DNA of 64,000 nucleotides from Lysobacter gummosus (lineage in GTDB: Bacteria; Pseudomonadota; Gammaproteobacteria; Xanthomonadales; Xanthomonadaceae). The stretch lies in assembly GCF_001442805.1 (NCBI RefSeq), contig NZ_CP011131.1:4650001-4714000 (forward strand). The letters are read 5' to 3'. A program made the position numbers and the translations under genes. Shown piece by piece: positions 7,719 to 17,535 of the stretch; position 1 is the stretch's first letter; every line of letters begins with the position of its first letter. Below the pieces are notes generated by a model that saw only the letters and a program-made list of their open reading frames with translations, did not search any database and was not told the DNA's origin.

Positions 7719-10064
7719 TCAGTGGTGGATCAGATTCCAGCCGCCCGGATAGGCCGGCGCCGCCTGACCGTTGAATCCGCTGCCGTTCCACAGCCACATC
7801 TGCATCGACTGTCCGTCGGTCCACAAAATGTCGCCGCGGCCATCGCCGTTCCAATCGCCGACCTGGATCGGACGCCACGCCGGCGACGCGGCGAATCCGA
7901 GGCCCGACAGGCGAGTGCCGCCGTTCATGCGCCAATACGCGACGTCGCCGGTCGGCGCATAACGCCACAACAGATCGTCGCGATTATCGCCGTCCACGTC
8001 CTGGATGCCGAACAGACTCCAGCCGGTCGGGTAGTTCTCCGTGCTGGCGCCGCCGAAGCCGCCCGAGGTCTGGCCGAGCCACATCTGCATCGAGGTGTCG
8101 TTGGTCCACAGCAGATCCAGGCGGCCGTTGCCGTCGAAATCGCCGCTGCCGAGCACCTTCCAACCCGGACTGGTGGCGGCGGCGGCGCTGCCGATGATGG
8201 CCGGACCGTTCATGAGCCAGATGCCGATCTGGGTGTTGCCGTTATCGCGCCAGACCAGATCCACGCGGCCGTCGCCGTTGACGTCGCCGACCGCGATCAG
8301 GCGGTAGCCGGCCGGGTACGAGCGCATTGCCGCGCCGGCGAAAGCGCTGCCGTTGCCTTCCCACATCTGCATCTGTGCGCCGTCGGACCAAATGAGATCC
8401 ACGCGCCCATCGCCGCGGAAATCGCCAGTCGCCACCACGCGCCATTCCGGACTCACCGAATACCCTGCGCCGCCGATCTTGCTGCCGCCGCTCATGGCCC
8501 AGTACGCCCAATCGGTGTTGCTGCTCAAGGCCCACAGCAGGTCCGAGCGGCCATCGCCGTTGACGTCCTGAGCGCGCGCGTCGATCAGATCCGCGTAGTC
8601 CTGCTCCGGCACCACCGTGGCGCGGAACGCCGCGGCCGTGGGCATGGTCTGCGACAGCGTGCGCGCGTTGTCGGCTTGATTCTCCACGCCGCAGGCGCGT
8701 CCGCCGCACGAGGTCACGCGCGGGTTGGAGAACACCCGGTACGCGGTCTGGCCCTGATCGCCGTAGGCCATGATGTCGTAGAAGTTGCCGCCGGCGGCAT
8801 CGGTCTTGTAGCCGAAGGAATACACGAACGCGCCGTACTTCAGCGTGCCGTCGGTGCTCGCGGTTTCGCGATCGTGCTGCGCGCCCATGTTGTGGCCGAG
8901 CTCGTGGGCGAAGGATTCGTCGCGGCAGAAATACGTGGTGTTGCCGTCCTGCTGGCGTCCGTCGCTGACCACCGAATAGCCGTTGCCGGCCGATCCGGTG
9001 GTGTACGGCTGGCGGTCGCCGCCGATCAACCAGGCGATGCCGCAGCCGTTCTGGGTCTGGCGATCGTACTTGCGCACCAGCGAGACCAGATCCGCGCCGT
9101 ACTGGTCGCGCGCCGCGCGCAGGGCGTTGAACGCCGGATCGACCGGCGTGGTGCGGGTGCCGGTGAGTTTCTCCAGCGCGTCGCCGTTGTCGGTGTTGTC
9201 CGGATAGTTCACCTGCATCGCATGCACCAAGCGGATGCGCGCGTCGATCTGGCTGTTGATGTAAGCCTGATTGGCGATGTCGACCAGATTGTTGATCCGG
9301 GTCTGCGCTTGCGAGGCGCCGCCCAGGCCGGCGGCGAAACCGTTGCTGTAACCAACCAGCACATCGACCGTGGTCGCGGCCTGAGCCGCGGCGACGGCCG
9401 CGGCCGCCAGCGGGTTGGACTGCGAATCGGTGGCGGCGCCGACGGCGGCGCTGGGAATCAGAAAATCGTCGCGATGCCCGCCGCCGAACTGCTTCTCGAC
9501 CAGGGCCAGCTTGACCGGATCGGTTTCCACCAGCCACGCCTTGCCGTCGCGCATGGTCAGCTTCAACGCCGGCTTGCCGTCCTGGTCGATCGCGCCGAAC
9601 GCGGCGCGCTCGCCGAAGGTGATGATCGCCTGCTGGACGACGCCGTCGCGATCGACGCGGCCGACCCAGGTCCAGTCGCCGCCGGGATGTTCGATGTGGC
9701 GTTCGTAGCGGAAGTCGAGCTTCTCGCCGGACGGCGTGGTCAGGCTGAGGTGGCCTTGCGCGATCGCGGCGATCGCATGGCGTTCGCTCAGATCGACCTG
9801 ATGCCAGGTGTAAGCGCCTTCGCTGGTCGTGGCGCGCGGATCGGAATAGCCGACCAGTTCGCCGCGGTCCGGCCATTGGCCGAAACCGACGCGGCGCTTG
9901 GCCGCGACAGGCAGCGCGCGTGCGTATGCGACCGGACCTGCGTGCGTGCGTGCGGACAACGCGGTTGCGTCCTTGCGTGCGCCTTCCGAAGATGGATCGC
10001 GGTCCGCGGAAGTGCAGCCGGCTCCGCCAAGGAGCAAGGCAGTGACAAGGAACAAATTGCGCAT
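7719..10064 (-). CDS. Secreted M12B-type zinc metalloprotease lipoprotein with FG-GAP/VCBS repeats
   Basis: Secreted endopeptidase, 781 residues. A lipoprotein signal ends in GGAGC with Cys17 as the lipid site. Residues about 20-230 form a propeptide-like region and about 232-470 the catalytic domain, with zinc motif HELGHNMGAQHD (His387, Glu388, His391, His397) and Met-turn YDIMAYG (Met432). This matches reprolysin-type (metzincin) peptidases. From about residue 495 there are six FG-GAP/VCBS repeats, each with a Ca-binding loop such as DVNGDGRSDLLW, suggesting a beta-propeller-like binding module. Lipidation may keep the enzyme on the cell surface unless it is processed. Confidence 0.9.
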   Translation of the reverse strand: MRNLFLVTALLLGGAGCTSADRDPSSEGARKDATALSARTHAGPVAYARALPVAAKRRVGFGQWPDRGELVGYSDPRATTSEGAYTWHQVDLSERHAIAAIAQGHLSLTTPSGEKLDFRYERHIEHPGGDWTWVGRVDRDGVVQQAIITFGERAAFGAIDQDGKPALKLTMRDGKAWLVETDPVKLALVEKQFGGGHRDDFLIPSAAVGAATDSQSNPLAAAAVAAAQAATTVDVLVGYSNGFAAGLGGASQAQTRINNLVDIANQAYINSQIDARIRLVHAMQVNYPDNTDNGDALEKLTGTRTTPVDPAFNALRAARDQYGADLVSLVRKYDRQTQNGCGIAWLIGGDRQPYTTGSAGNGYSVVSDGRQQDGNTTYFCRDESFAHELGHNMGAQHDRETASTDGTLKYGAFVYSFGYKTDAAGGNFYDIMAYGDQGQTAYRVFSNPRVTSCGGRACGVENQADNARTLSQTMPTAAAFRATVVPEQDYADLIDARAQDVNGDGRSDLLWALSSNTDWAYWAMSGGSKIGGAGYSVSPEWRVVATGDFRGDGRVDLIWSDGAQMQMWEGNGSAFAGAAMRSYPAGYRLIAVGDVNGDGRVDLVWRDNGNTQIGIWLMNGPAIIGSAAAATSPGWKVLGSGDFDGNGRLDLLWTNDTSMQMWLGQTSGGFGGASTENYPTGWSLFGIQDVDGDNRDDLLWRYAPTGDVAYWRMNGGTRLSGLGFAASPAWRPIQVGDWNGDGRGDILWTDGQSMQMWLWNGSGFNGQAAPAYPGGWNLIHH

Positions 10065-10162
10065 GACGAATCAGCCGGCGGGGAATAGCAGCGCGCCATG
10101 CTGCACGCCCGGCGGGCAGACTGCAATGCCCGCGGATTCAGTTTCATATGCGACTTTTCGGG

Positions 10163-10188
10163 CCGGATTCGCAAATATCCGAATCCGG
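10163..10188. repeat. 9-bp inverted repeat between scoB and the metalloprotease gene
   Basis: Arms CCGGATTCG (10163-10171) and complement (10180-10188) with an 8-nt loop, inside the 160-nt gap between two minus-strand genes. It lacks a T-tract on either strand, so it is an uncertain terminator or a leader hairpin of the protease gene. Confidence 0.45.
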
Positions 10189-10224
10189 ATTCGATGAGCG
10201 CGCTTGCGCGTGCCTTAGACCTGT

Positions 10225-10857
<633 letters not shown>

Positions 10858-10950
10858 GAGTGATTCGTCCTGTAATTCGAAAGGGAAGTCAAAACATCTG
10901 CGAGAAGCAAACCCGCCGGCGACGCCCGTTGCGGCCTGTGCGGCGAACCT

Positions 10951-11007
10951 GTCGCATCGGATCGGTACGCGGCGCGCTTGGCGCCGAGCCGCGACCGACG
11001 ATGCGAC
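10951..11007. repeat. Large stem-loop between scoA and scoB
   Basis: Left arm 10951-10973 and right arm 10988-11007 pair over 20 bp with two small bulges (2 nt and 1 nt). The loop itself contains a GCGC-TTG-GCGC mini-hairpin. It fills much of the 157-nt intersubunit gap and could attenuate, stabilise or process the scoAB mRNA. Confidence 0.7.
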
Positions 11008-11014
11008 TGCTCGC

Positions 11015-11734
11015 TCAGCCGGCGCGAACCGTACGCTGCTCGATGCGTTTTTCCGGCGTGGCGTTGACCACGATGCGATCGACGTAGATGCCCGGCAGAT
11101 GCACGTGATCGGGATCGATGTCGCCCAGCGCGACCAGTTCCTCGACCTCGGCGATGCAGACCTTGCCGGCCATCGCGCAGGCCGGATTGAAATTGCGCGC
11201 GGTCTTGCGGAACACCAGGTTGCCGGAGGTGTCGGCCTTCCACGCCTTGACCAGCGACACGTCGGCCTTGAGCGCGGTTTCCATTACGTAATGATGGCCG
11301 TCGAACTCGCGCGTCTCCTTGCCTTCGGCCACCACGGTGCCGTAGCCGGTGCGGGTGAAGAAGGCCGGAATGCCGGCGCCGCCGGCGCGCAGGCGCTCGG
11401 CCAGGGTGCCTTGCGGGTTGAACTCGAGTTCGAGTTCGCCGGACAGGAACTGGCGCTCGAATTCCTTGTTCTCGCCGACGTAGGACGAAATCATCTTCCT
11501 GATCTGGCGCGTTTCCAGCAGCAGGCCCAGGCCGAAGCCGTCCACGCCGGCGTTGTTGGAGATCGCGGTCAGCCCTTTGACCCCGCTGTCGCGCAGCGCG
11601 CCGATCAGGGCTTCGGGGATGCCGCACAGGCCGAAACCGCCGACCGCCAGGGTCTGATCGTCGGCGACGACGCCCTGCAGCGCGTCTTTGGCACTGGGAT
11701 ACAGCTTGGTTTTCGCGGCGATGGCCTGGGCCAT
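11015..11734 (-). CDS. scoA: 3-oxoacid CoA-transferase subunit A
   Basis: Alpha subunit of the CoA-transferase, 239 residues. The N-terminal GGFGLCGIP loop and the SNNAG and [16 protein letters not shown] motifs are typical. GGAG seven nucleotides before the ATG is the ribosome binding site. Together with scoB it forms the heteromeric enzyme of acetoacetate and ketone-body use. The nearby ETF and ETF-QO genes and the distant maiA/FAH pair fit a background of fatty-acid and tyrosine catabolism, though no shared operon exists. Confidence 0.95.
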   Translation of the reverse strand: MAQAIAAKTKLYPSAKDALQGVVADDQTLAVGGFGLCGIPEALIGALRDSGVKGLTAISNNAGVDGFGLGLLLETRQIRKMISSYVGENKEFERQFLSGELELEFNPQGTLAERLRAGGAGIPAFFTRTGYGTVVAEGKETREFDGHHYVMETALKADVSLVKAWKADTSGNLVFRKTARNFNPACAMAGKVCIAEVEELVALGDIDPDHVHLPGIYVDRIVVNATPEKRIEQRTVRAG

Positions 11735-11761
11735 GGGACAACTCCGTTGCGGGATGAGCGC

Positions 11762-11767
11762 AGTTTA
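11762..11767 (-). promoter_or_regulatory. Putative -10 element of scoA
   Basis: TAAACT on the minus strand, placing a transcript start about 20 nt before the scoA ATG and leaving room for its GGAG ribosome binding site. No clear -35 is seen. Confidence 0.3.
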
Positions 11768-11839
11768 ACGCGCGCCCGCGCCGGGACGTAGCGGACTTTC
11801 GGGCAATGGCGCCACAATGCCTTGATTGTGTGCCGACGC

Positions 11840-11845
11840 TAGACT
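11840..11845 (+). promoter_or_regulatory. Putative -10 element of the ATP-grasp gene (leaderless layout)
   Basis: TAGACT lies 6 nt before the ATG at 11852, and no Shine-Dalgarno sequence is present, so transcription may begin at or next to the start codon. Confidence 0.4.
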
Positions 11846-11851
11846 TGCGAT

Positions 11852-12760
11852 ATGAGCCGACTCGCCCTGGTCACCGCCATCGCCACCGCCGCGCAGGACG
11901 ACGACCTGCCGCTGCTGCACGCCGCCTGCCTGGCGCGCGGCCTGCACGCCGAGATCCGCGCCTGGGACGACCCCAGCGTGGCCTGGGCGCGATACGACAC
12001 CGTATTGCTGCGCTCGCCGTGGGATTACACCGAGCGCTTCGATGAATTCACCGCCTGGTGCGAACGGGTCGATGCCCTCACCCGCCTGCTCAATCCCTGG
12101 CCGGTGCTGCGCTGGAACACCGACAAACATTACCTGGCCGACCTGGCCGCGCGCGGCGTGCCGGTGGTGGCGACCGTGTTCGTCGAACCGGAGATGGACC
12201 CGTTGCCGGCGCTGCAGGAATTCCTGCTTGCGCAGCCGCAAGCGGAAGAGTTCGTGGTCAAGCCGGCGATCAGCGCCGGTTCGCGCGACACCCAGCGTTA
12301 TGCGCGCGCGCAGGAATTCGCCGCGGCCAATCACATCGCGCGGCTGCTCGACGAGGGCCGCAGCGCGATGCTGCAGCCGTATCTGGCTTCGGTGGATCGC
12401 GACGGCGAAACCGCGCTGATGTATTTCAACGGCGTTTTCAGCCACGCGATCCGCAAGGGCGCGATGCTGCAACGCGAGGACGCGCTGAACCTGCGCGCGG
12501 TGGAGCGCATCAACGCGCGCGAAGCCGGCGAAGACGAGCGCGCGGTGGCGCTGCATGCGCTGACCGCGATGACGGCGCGGCTGGATCTGGAAGAACCGCT
12601 GCCGTATGCGCGGGTGGATCTGATCCGCGATGGCGAGGGGCAGCCGCAGTTGCTGGAACTGGAGTTGTGCGAGCCTTCGTTGTTCTTCGCGCATGACGCG
12701 GGCAGCGCGGATCGGTTCGCCGAGGTGTTGGCGGAGCTGTTGGAGACGGCGGCGCCTTGA
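11852..12760 (+). CDS. ATP-grasp domain protein of unknown substrate
   Basis: 302-residue protein with the layout of small ATP-grasp ligases (RimK/glutathione-synthetase-like). It has an N-terminal pre-ATP-grasp region (about 1-95), an ATP-binding region including EEFVVKPAISAGSRDT, a hinge motif MLQPYLASVDRDGETALMYF and a metal-binding region near PYARVDLIRDG followed by LLELELCEPSLFF. These ligases join a carboxylate to an amine or thiol through an acylphosphate. The substrate cannot be read from context, since the neighbours are scoA (divergent) and xanB (convergent). Confidence 0.8.
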   Translation: MSRLALVTAIATAAQDDDLPLLHAACLARGLHAEIRAWDDPSVAWARYDTVLLRSPWDYTERFDEFTAWCERVDALTRLLNPWPVLRWNTDKHYLADLAARGVPVVATVFVEPEMDPLPALQEFLLAQPQAEEFVVKPAISAGSRDTQRYARAQEFAAANHIARLLDEGRSAMLQPYLASVDRDGETALMYFNGVFSHAIRKGAMLQREDALNLRAVERINAREAGEDERAVALHALTAMTARLDLEEPLPYARVDLIRDGEGQPQLLELELCEPSLFFAHDAGSADRFAEVLAELLETAAP

Positions 12761-12790
12761 GTTGGTTGTGCGGGCGCTTGGTCTGACCGG

Positions 12791-12875
12791 AAAGCATCGG
12801 GGCTGAAGCCCCTCCCACAAAAGATTGTGTCGCCGCGAAGTCTTTTGTGGGAGGGGCTTCAGCCCCGATGCCTTT
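12791..12875. repeat. Family A inverted repeat, head-to-head pair
   Basis: Forward copy 12791-12823 and reverse copy 12842-12875 with core GCATCGGGGCTGAAGCCCC. The two copies are almost perfect complements and could form one long hairpin of over 30 bp. It lies between the convergent ATP-grasp and xanB genes. Confidence 0.9.
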
Positions 12876-12903
12876 CGATCCGCTGCAACAACCCTACAAA
12901 AAC

Positions 12904-12928
12904 AAAGACCGGCCAATGGCCGGTCTTT
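12904..12928. terminator. Bidirectional intrinsic terminator
   Basis: Eleven-bp stem AAAGACCGGCC (12904-12914) with its complement (12918-12928) over an AAT loop, located just past the xanB stop on the minus strand. It may also serve the ATP-grasp gene on the plus strand. Confidence 0.8.
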
Positions 12929-13012
12929 GCATTCCTGAGTCGCGGTCCTAAGCCGCGGTTCGGCAACAGGCAGATTCAAACGCCCATCGCCTCACCAACC
13001 CGACAGCGCCGC

Positions 13013-14425
13013 TTACGAACGCCCGTACACGTCTTCCAGGCGAACGATATCGTCCTCGCCAAGGTAACTGCCCGACTGCACCTCGATCAGCTCGACCGGC
13101 TCGGTGCCGCGATTGCGCAGGCGATGCACGCTGCCCAGCGGAATATAGGTGCTCTCGTTCTCGCGCAGCTCGAACACCTTGTCGTCGCAGGTAACCTCGG
13201 CCACGCCCGACACCACGATCCAATGCTCGGCGCGCTTGTGATGCTTCTGCAGACTCAGCACGCCGCCGGGTTTGACCTCGATGCGCTTGACCTGAAAGCG
13301 CTGCCCCATGTCGATGGAGTCGTAATTGCCCCACGGACGATAGACCTTGCGGTGGAACAGATGCTCCTGGCGCCCGGCCTGCTTGAGCTTGTCGACGATG
13401 GTCTTGACGTCCTGCACGCGGTCCTTGCGCGCGACCAGAGTCGCGTCCGGCGTGTCGATGATGACCAGGTCTTCCACGCCGATGGTGGCGATCATGCGCC
13501 GATCCGAAGCGCGCACCAGCGAGCCGGTGGTATCGACCGAGATCACGTCGCCTTCGTAGCGATTGCCGTCGTCGTCGCGCTCGGCCACCGCCCACAGCGA
13601 CGACCACGAACCGATGTCGCTCCAGCCGCAGCTCACCGGCACCACCGCGGCGCGGTCGGTCTTTTCCATCACCGCGTAGTCGATGGAATCGTTCGGGCTG
13701 GCGGCGAATTCGTCCTTGCCCAGGCGGATGAAGTCCAGGTCGGTGTTGGCCTTGGCGTAGGCCGCGCGCGCCGATTCGAGAATCTTCGGCGCCAGCCTCG
13801 CCAGTTCGTCGAGATAACGCTGGGCCTTGAACAGGAACATGCCCGAGTTCCAGGCGTAGGTGCCGGCGGCCAGATAGCCTTCGGCGGTGGCCAGATCCGG
13901 CTTCTCGACGAAACCGCTGACCTTGTAGCCGCCCTCGCCCAGCGCGTCGCCGCGATCGATGTAGCCGTAGCCGGTTTCCGGATAGTCCGGATGGATGCCG
14001 AAGGTGACCAGCCAATCCTGATCGGCCAGCACCGCCGCGCGCGCGACCGCATCGCGGAACGCGTCCACGTCTTCGATCAGATGATCGGCCGGCAGCACCA
14101 GCATGGTCGCGTCGGGTTCGCCGGCGACCAGGTGCAGCGCGGCCAGCGCGATCGCCGGCGCGGTGTTGCGCGCGATGGGTTCGAGCAAGATGGCGCCGTT
14201 GGCGACGCCGATGCCCTGCAACTGCTCGCCGACCATGAAACGGTGGTCCTCGGCGCACACGGTGACGGGGGCACCGGTGTTGGGCAGGGCGTTGGCGCGC
14301 AGGATGGTTTCCTGGAACAGCGAGTGATCGCCGATCAGCGACAGGAACTGCTTGGGCTGATTCTGACGGGACAGCGGCCACAGGCGCGAACCGCTGCCAC
14401 CGCTTAGAACGACGGGATGAAGCAT
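13013..14425 (-). CDS. xanB: Mannose-1-phosphate guanylyltransferase / mannose-6-phosphate isomerase
   Basis: Bifunctional type II enzyme of 470 residues that makes mannose-6-P and GDP-mannose. The N-terminal nucleotidyltransferase carries GGSGSRLWPLSR (about residues 8-19) and the FVEKP motif. The C-terminal cupin phosphomannose-isomerase domain has GGVLSLQKHHKRAEHW. ATG at 14425 follows a TCTGGAG ribosome binding site, and TATTCT (14461-14466) is a likely -10. GDP-mannose is the substrate of Gmd in the O-antigen locus. The phosphomannomutase partner is not in the window. Confidence 0.95.
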   Translation of the reverse strand: MLHPVVLSGGSGSRLWPLSRQNQPKQFLSLIGDHSLFQETILRANALPNTGAPVTVCAEDHRFMVGEQLQGIGVANGAILLEPIARNTAPAIALAALHLVAGEPDATMLVLPADHLIEDVDAFRDAVARAAVLADQDWLVTFGIHPDYPETGYGYIDRGDALGEGGYKVSGFVEKPDLATAEGYLAAGTYAWNSGMFLFKAQRYLDELARLAPKILESARAAYAKANTDLDFIRLGKDEFAASPNDSIDYAVMEKTDRAAVVPVSCGWSDIGSWSSLWAVAERDDDGNRYEGDVISVDTTGSLVRASDRRMIATIGVEDLVIIDTPDATLVARKDRVQDVKTIVDKLKQAGRQEHLFHRKVYRPWGNYDSIDMGQRFQVKRIEVKPGGVLSLQKHHKRAEHWIVVSGVAEVTCDDKVFELRENESTYIPLGSVHRLRNRGTEPVELIEVQSGSYLGEDDIVRLEDVYGRS

Positions 14426-14460
14426 CCTGGCTCCAGATTTCGGAACGGAAAGGGGCGCCA

Positions 14461-14466
14461 AGAATA
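14461..14466 (-). promoter_or_regulatory. Putative -10 element of xanB
   Basis: TATTCT on the minus strand, about 35 nt before the xanB start codon. Upstream lies CCTGCC-T-GGCAGG, a small palindrome that could bind a regulator. Confidence 0.35.
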
Positions 14467-14605
14467 GCCGAACCCCCTGCCTGGCAGGCTTCACGGCACC
14501 TAAACCACGTCCGCGGCGCTGTCGGTACTATGATCGCCGTGCCAGCCTGGGCCGTCGCGCCGCGCCATGCTTCGCCCTCGGCGCTCCCTCCACGGATGGA
14601 CTTTC

Positions 14606-15442
14606 ATGCCCCACTCACTGCCCGCTTCCCTGCATCTGGACGGCCCCGACGCGTCCCGCGTCGAAGCCAGCGCGTTCGGCGCCCACCTGCTGTCCTGGCG
14701 CTACCGCGGCCGCGAGCGCCTGTACCTGAGCCCGAACGCCAGTTTCGGCGCCGGCAAGGCGATCCGCGGCGGCGTGCCGGTGATCTTTCCGCAATTCGGC
14801 GAACGCGGCGACGGCCCGCGCCACGGCTTCGCCCGCACCCTGACCTGGGACGCGCTGGACATCGCCGGCAGCTTGCCGCCGCGGCTGGCGTTCGCGCTGC
14901 GCGACAGCGCGGAAACCCGTCGCCACTGGCCGTATCCGTTCGAAGCTGAACTGGACATCGAGCCGGCCGCGAACCGGCTGCGCATCGCCCTGAGCGTGCG
15001 CAACACCGGCCAGGAGGCGTTCGAATTCAGCGCCGCCCTGCACACCTATCTGCGCGTGGCCGACATCGCCGGCACCCTGGTCCACGGCCTGGAAGACCGC
15101 GATTACCTCGATTCGACACAAGGCGGCGCGGTACTCGCGGCCAGCGACGCGCCGGTGCGCTTCGAGGGCGAAATCGACCGCATCTACGCCGATACCCGCC
15201 AGCCGCTGCGGGTCACCGACGGCGAGCAACTGCTGCGCCTGGAAGCGGAAGGCTTCGCCGATACCGTGGTGTGGAATCCCGGCGCCGAACTCGCCGCCGG
15301 GCTGGCCGACCTGGGCGCCGGCGAGCACCGTCACTTCGTGTGCGTGGAAGCCGGCAACGTGCTCAGCCCGGTGCGGCTGGAACCCGGCGCGGTCTGGACC
15401 GGCGCGCAGATCCTCACCGTCGAGCCCTCCGCCGGCCGCTGA
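14606..15442 (+). CDS. D-hexose-6-phosphate mutarotase (YeaD-like aldose 1-epimerase family)
   Basis: Galactose-mutarotase fold enzyme, 278 residues, that interconverts anomers of hexose-6-phosphates. Family motifs include GGVPVIFPQFG, the catalytic His regions GPRHGFAR and HTYLRV, and VVWNPG followed by the Glu of FVCVEAGNV. ATG at 14606 gives a normal N-terminus; an upstream in-frame start at 14567 adds 13 atypical residues. The gene is divergent from xanB and upstream of etfBA, with its own probable promoter (TACTAT near 14527). Confidence 0.88.
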   Translation: MPHSLPASLHLDGPDASRVEASAFGAHLLSWRYRGRERLYLSPNASFGAGKAIRGGVPVIFPQFGERGDGPRHGFARTLTWDALDIAGSLPPRLAFALRDSAETRRHWPYPFEAELDIEPAANRLRIALSVRNTGQEAFEFSAALHTYLRVADIAGTLVHGLEDRDYLDSTQGGAVLAASDAPVRFEGEIDRIYADTRQPLRVTDGEQLLRLEAEGFADTVVWNPGAELAAGLADLGAGEHRHFVCVEAGNVLSPVRLEPGAVWTGAQILTVEPSAGR

Positions 15443-15555
15443 GGCCCGCCGCGCGGGCCCTGGGCGAGCCCGCCGGCCGATCGCGCAAGGCCGGCGTTTG
15501 AAACGCCCGCGCGGCCAAAAACCATGGCGCGCTGCCCCGGCCCGGCCGTCTCCGT

Positions 15556-15561
15556 TAGAAT
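15556..15561 (+). promoter_or_regulatory. Putative -10 element of etfBA
   Basis: TAGAAT about 53 nt before the etfB ATG. The same hexamer appears before metB, cbs and coq7. The -35 region is GC-rich and unconvincing. Confidence 0.35.
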
Positions 15562-15614
15562 TGGCGGCTCTTGGCCGCTCCCGGCCGGACACCCCCACAA
15601 GGAAATCCCGCACG

Positions 15615-16361
15615 ATGAAGATCCTCGTCGGCTACAAGCGCGTGGTGGACTACAACGTCCGCATTCAGGTCAAGCCGGATGGCTCCGGCGTAGTCACCGA
15701 CGGCGTCAAGCTGTCGGCCAATCCGTTCGACGATATCGCCCTGGAAGAGGCCCTGCGCCTGCGCGACAAGGGCATCGCCACCGAAGTCGTGGTCGCCACG
15801 ATCGCCCCCGCCGATGCCCAGCCGCATCTGCGCAACGGCCTGGCCATGGGCGCCAACCGCGCCATCCACGTGGTCAGCGACCAGCCGATCCAGCCGCTGA
15901 CCGCCGCGCGCGCGCTGCTCAAGCTGATCGAAAAAGAACAGCCCGACATCGTCATCCTCGGCAAGCAGGCCATCGACGACGACGCCAGCCAGACCGGCCA
16001 GATGCTCGCCACCCTGTGGGGCCGCCCGCAGGCGACCTTCGCCTCCAAGCTCGAAGTCGCCGACGGCAAGGCCACGGTGACGCGCGAAGTCGACGCCGGC
16101 CTGGAAACGCTGGAAGTGGATCTGCCGGCGGTGATCACCACCGACCTGCGCCTCAACGAGCCGCGCTTCATCAAGCTGCCCGACATCATGAAGGCCAAGA
16201 GCAAGCCGCTGGAGACCATCCAGTTCGCCGAGCTCGGCGTGGACACCGGCGATACGCTCAAGACCACCCATTTCGCACCGCCGCCCAAGCGCAGCAAGGG
16301 CGTGATGGTCAAGGACGCGGCCGAACTGGTCGCCGCACTTAAGCAGAAGGGGTTGCTGTGA
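15615..16361 (+). CDS. etfB: Electron transfer flavoprotein subunit beta
   Basis: Beta subunit of the soluble ETF, 248 residues, which collects electrons from acyl-CoA and related dehydrogenases. MKILVGYKRVVDYN at the start and the AMP-binding and recognition-loop regions are typical. AAGGA provides the ribosome binding site. The stop codon overlaps the etfA start (TGATG). In xanthomonads etfBA marks one border of the LPS locus. Confidence 0.96.
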   Translation: MKILVGYKRVVDYNVRIQVKPDGSGVVTDGVKLSANPFDDIALEEALRLRDKGIATEVVVATIAPADAQPHLRNGLAMGANRAIHVVSDQPIQPLTAARALLKLIEKEQPDIVILGKQAIDDDASQTGQMLATLWGRPQATFASKLEVADGKATVTREVDAGLETLEVDLPAVITTDLRLNEPRFIKLPDIMKAKSKPLETIQFAELGVDTGDTLKTTHFAPPPKRSKGVMVKDAAELVAALKQKGLL

Positions 16362-17302
16362 TGAGCAAGGTTTTAATTGTTGCCGAACATCTCGACGGCA
16401 AGCTCAACGCGTCCACCGCCAAGTGCGTGTCGGCCGCGCAGGCGCTGAAGCCCGAGTCCATCGACATCGTCGTGCTCGCCGCCGATCCGGCCGGCGTCGC
16501 CGCGCAGGCCGCGCAGATCGCCGGCGTCGCCAAGGTGCTGACCGTCGCCAACGCCGCCAACGCCCACGCGATCGCGCAGGTGCTGGCGCCGCAGATCGCC
16601 GCGCTGGCCAAGGGCTACAGCCACGTGTTCGGCCCCTCGACCACCTTCGGCAAGGACCTGATGCCCTGCGTCGCCGCGCTGTTGCACGTGGCGCAGGTGT
16701 CCGACGTCATGGCGGTGGAAGGCAGCCATACCTTCAAGCGTCCGATCTACGCCGGCAACGCGATCATCACCGTCGAAGCGCCGGCCGATCACACCGTCGT
16801 CGCTACCGTGCGCACGGCCTCGTGGCCGGAAGCGGCGAAGGGCGGCGGCGCGGCGGTCGAAGCCGCTTCGGTCGAAGCCGCGCTTCCGACCCACACCCGT
16901 TTCGTCGGCCTGGCCGCGGGCAAGTCGGATCGCCCTGATCTGCAGAGCGCCAAGCGCGTCGTCTCCGGCGGCCGCGGCGTGGGCTCGGCGGACAACTTCA
17001 AGATCATCTACGACTTCGCGGACAAGCTCGGCGCCGCCGTCGGCGCCTCGCGCGCCGCGGTCGATGCCGGCTACGTGCCGAACGAACTGCAGGTCGGCCA
17101 GACCGGCAAGATCATCGCCCCGGAGCTGTACGTCGCCGTCGGCATCAGCGGCGCGATCCAGCACCTGACCGGCATCAAGGACGCCGGCACCATCGTCGCC
17201 ATCAACAAGGACGGCGAAGCGCCGATCTTCGAGATCGCCGATATCGGCCTGGTGGGGGATTTGTTCAAGCTGTTGCCGGAGCTGGAAGCGGCGCTGGCCT
17301 GA
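16361..17302 (+). CDS. etfA: Electron transfer flavoprotein subunit alpha
   Basis: Alpha subunit of ETF, 313 residues, with the FAD-binding C-terminal domain including [26 protein letters not shown] and [18 protein letters not shown] at 16361 overlaps the etfB stop; an adjacent GTG at 16358 is less likely. It delivers electrons to the ETF-QO encoded at 5953-7620. It is the last conserved gene before the variable O-antigen region. Confidence 0.96.
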   Translation: MSKVLIVAEHLDGKLNASTAKCVSAAQALKPESIDIVVLAADPAGVAAQAAQIAGVAKVLTVANAANAHAIAQVLAPQIAALAKGYSHVFGPSTTFGKDLMPCVAALLHVAQVSDVMAVEGSHTFKRPIYAGNAIITVEAPADHTVVATVRTASWPEAAKGGGAAVEAASVEAALPTHTRFVGLAAGKSDRPDLQSAKRVVSGGRGVGSADNFKIIYDFADKLGAAVGASRAAVDAGYVPNELQVGQTGKIIAPELYVAVGISGAIQHLTGIKDAGTIVAINKDGEAPIFEIADIGLVGDLFKLLPELEAALA

Positions 17303-17339
17303 CCGGTCCGCGGTACTTCCACTGCGCTTAACCTGAAGA

Positions 17340-17374
17340 CCCCGCCAGCACGGCCGCGCTGGCGGGGATTATTT
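17340..17374 (+). terminator. Intrinsic terminator of etfBA
   Basis: Ten-bp stem CCCCGCCAGC (17340-17349) with complement (17358-17367), 8-nt loop, followed by ATTATTTT. It separates etfBA from the O-antigen locus. The rest of the gap to 17535 shows no gene and no clear promoter. Confidence 0.85.
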
Positions 17375-17535
17375 TGGGGCTCGACCTACGAGTAAACCTG
17401 ATCCATGTCCAGGCACGGGGAATCGTTGCAGGCTTGCGATGTACAGCCGTCCGCACGCATCGGCGGGCATGCTTTAGCTTTACGAAAGTCCAGCCGATTT
17501 CGCTCCATCATCGCTCAGGCCCCCATGACCCCAGC

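Noticed and set aside
7686..10088. 800-codon open frame antisense to the metalloprotease gene
   Set aside because: High GC content creates long antisense frames. The minus strand has a full secretion signal, HExxH motif and repeats, while the antisense product is low-complexity and unrecognisable.
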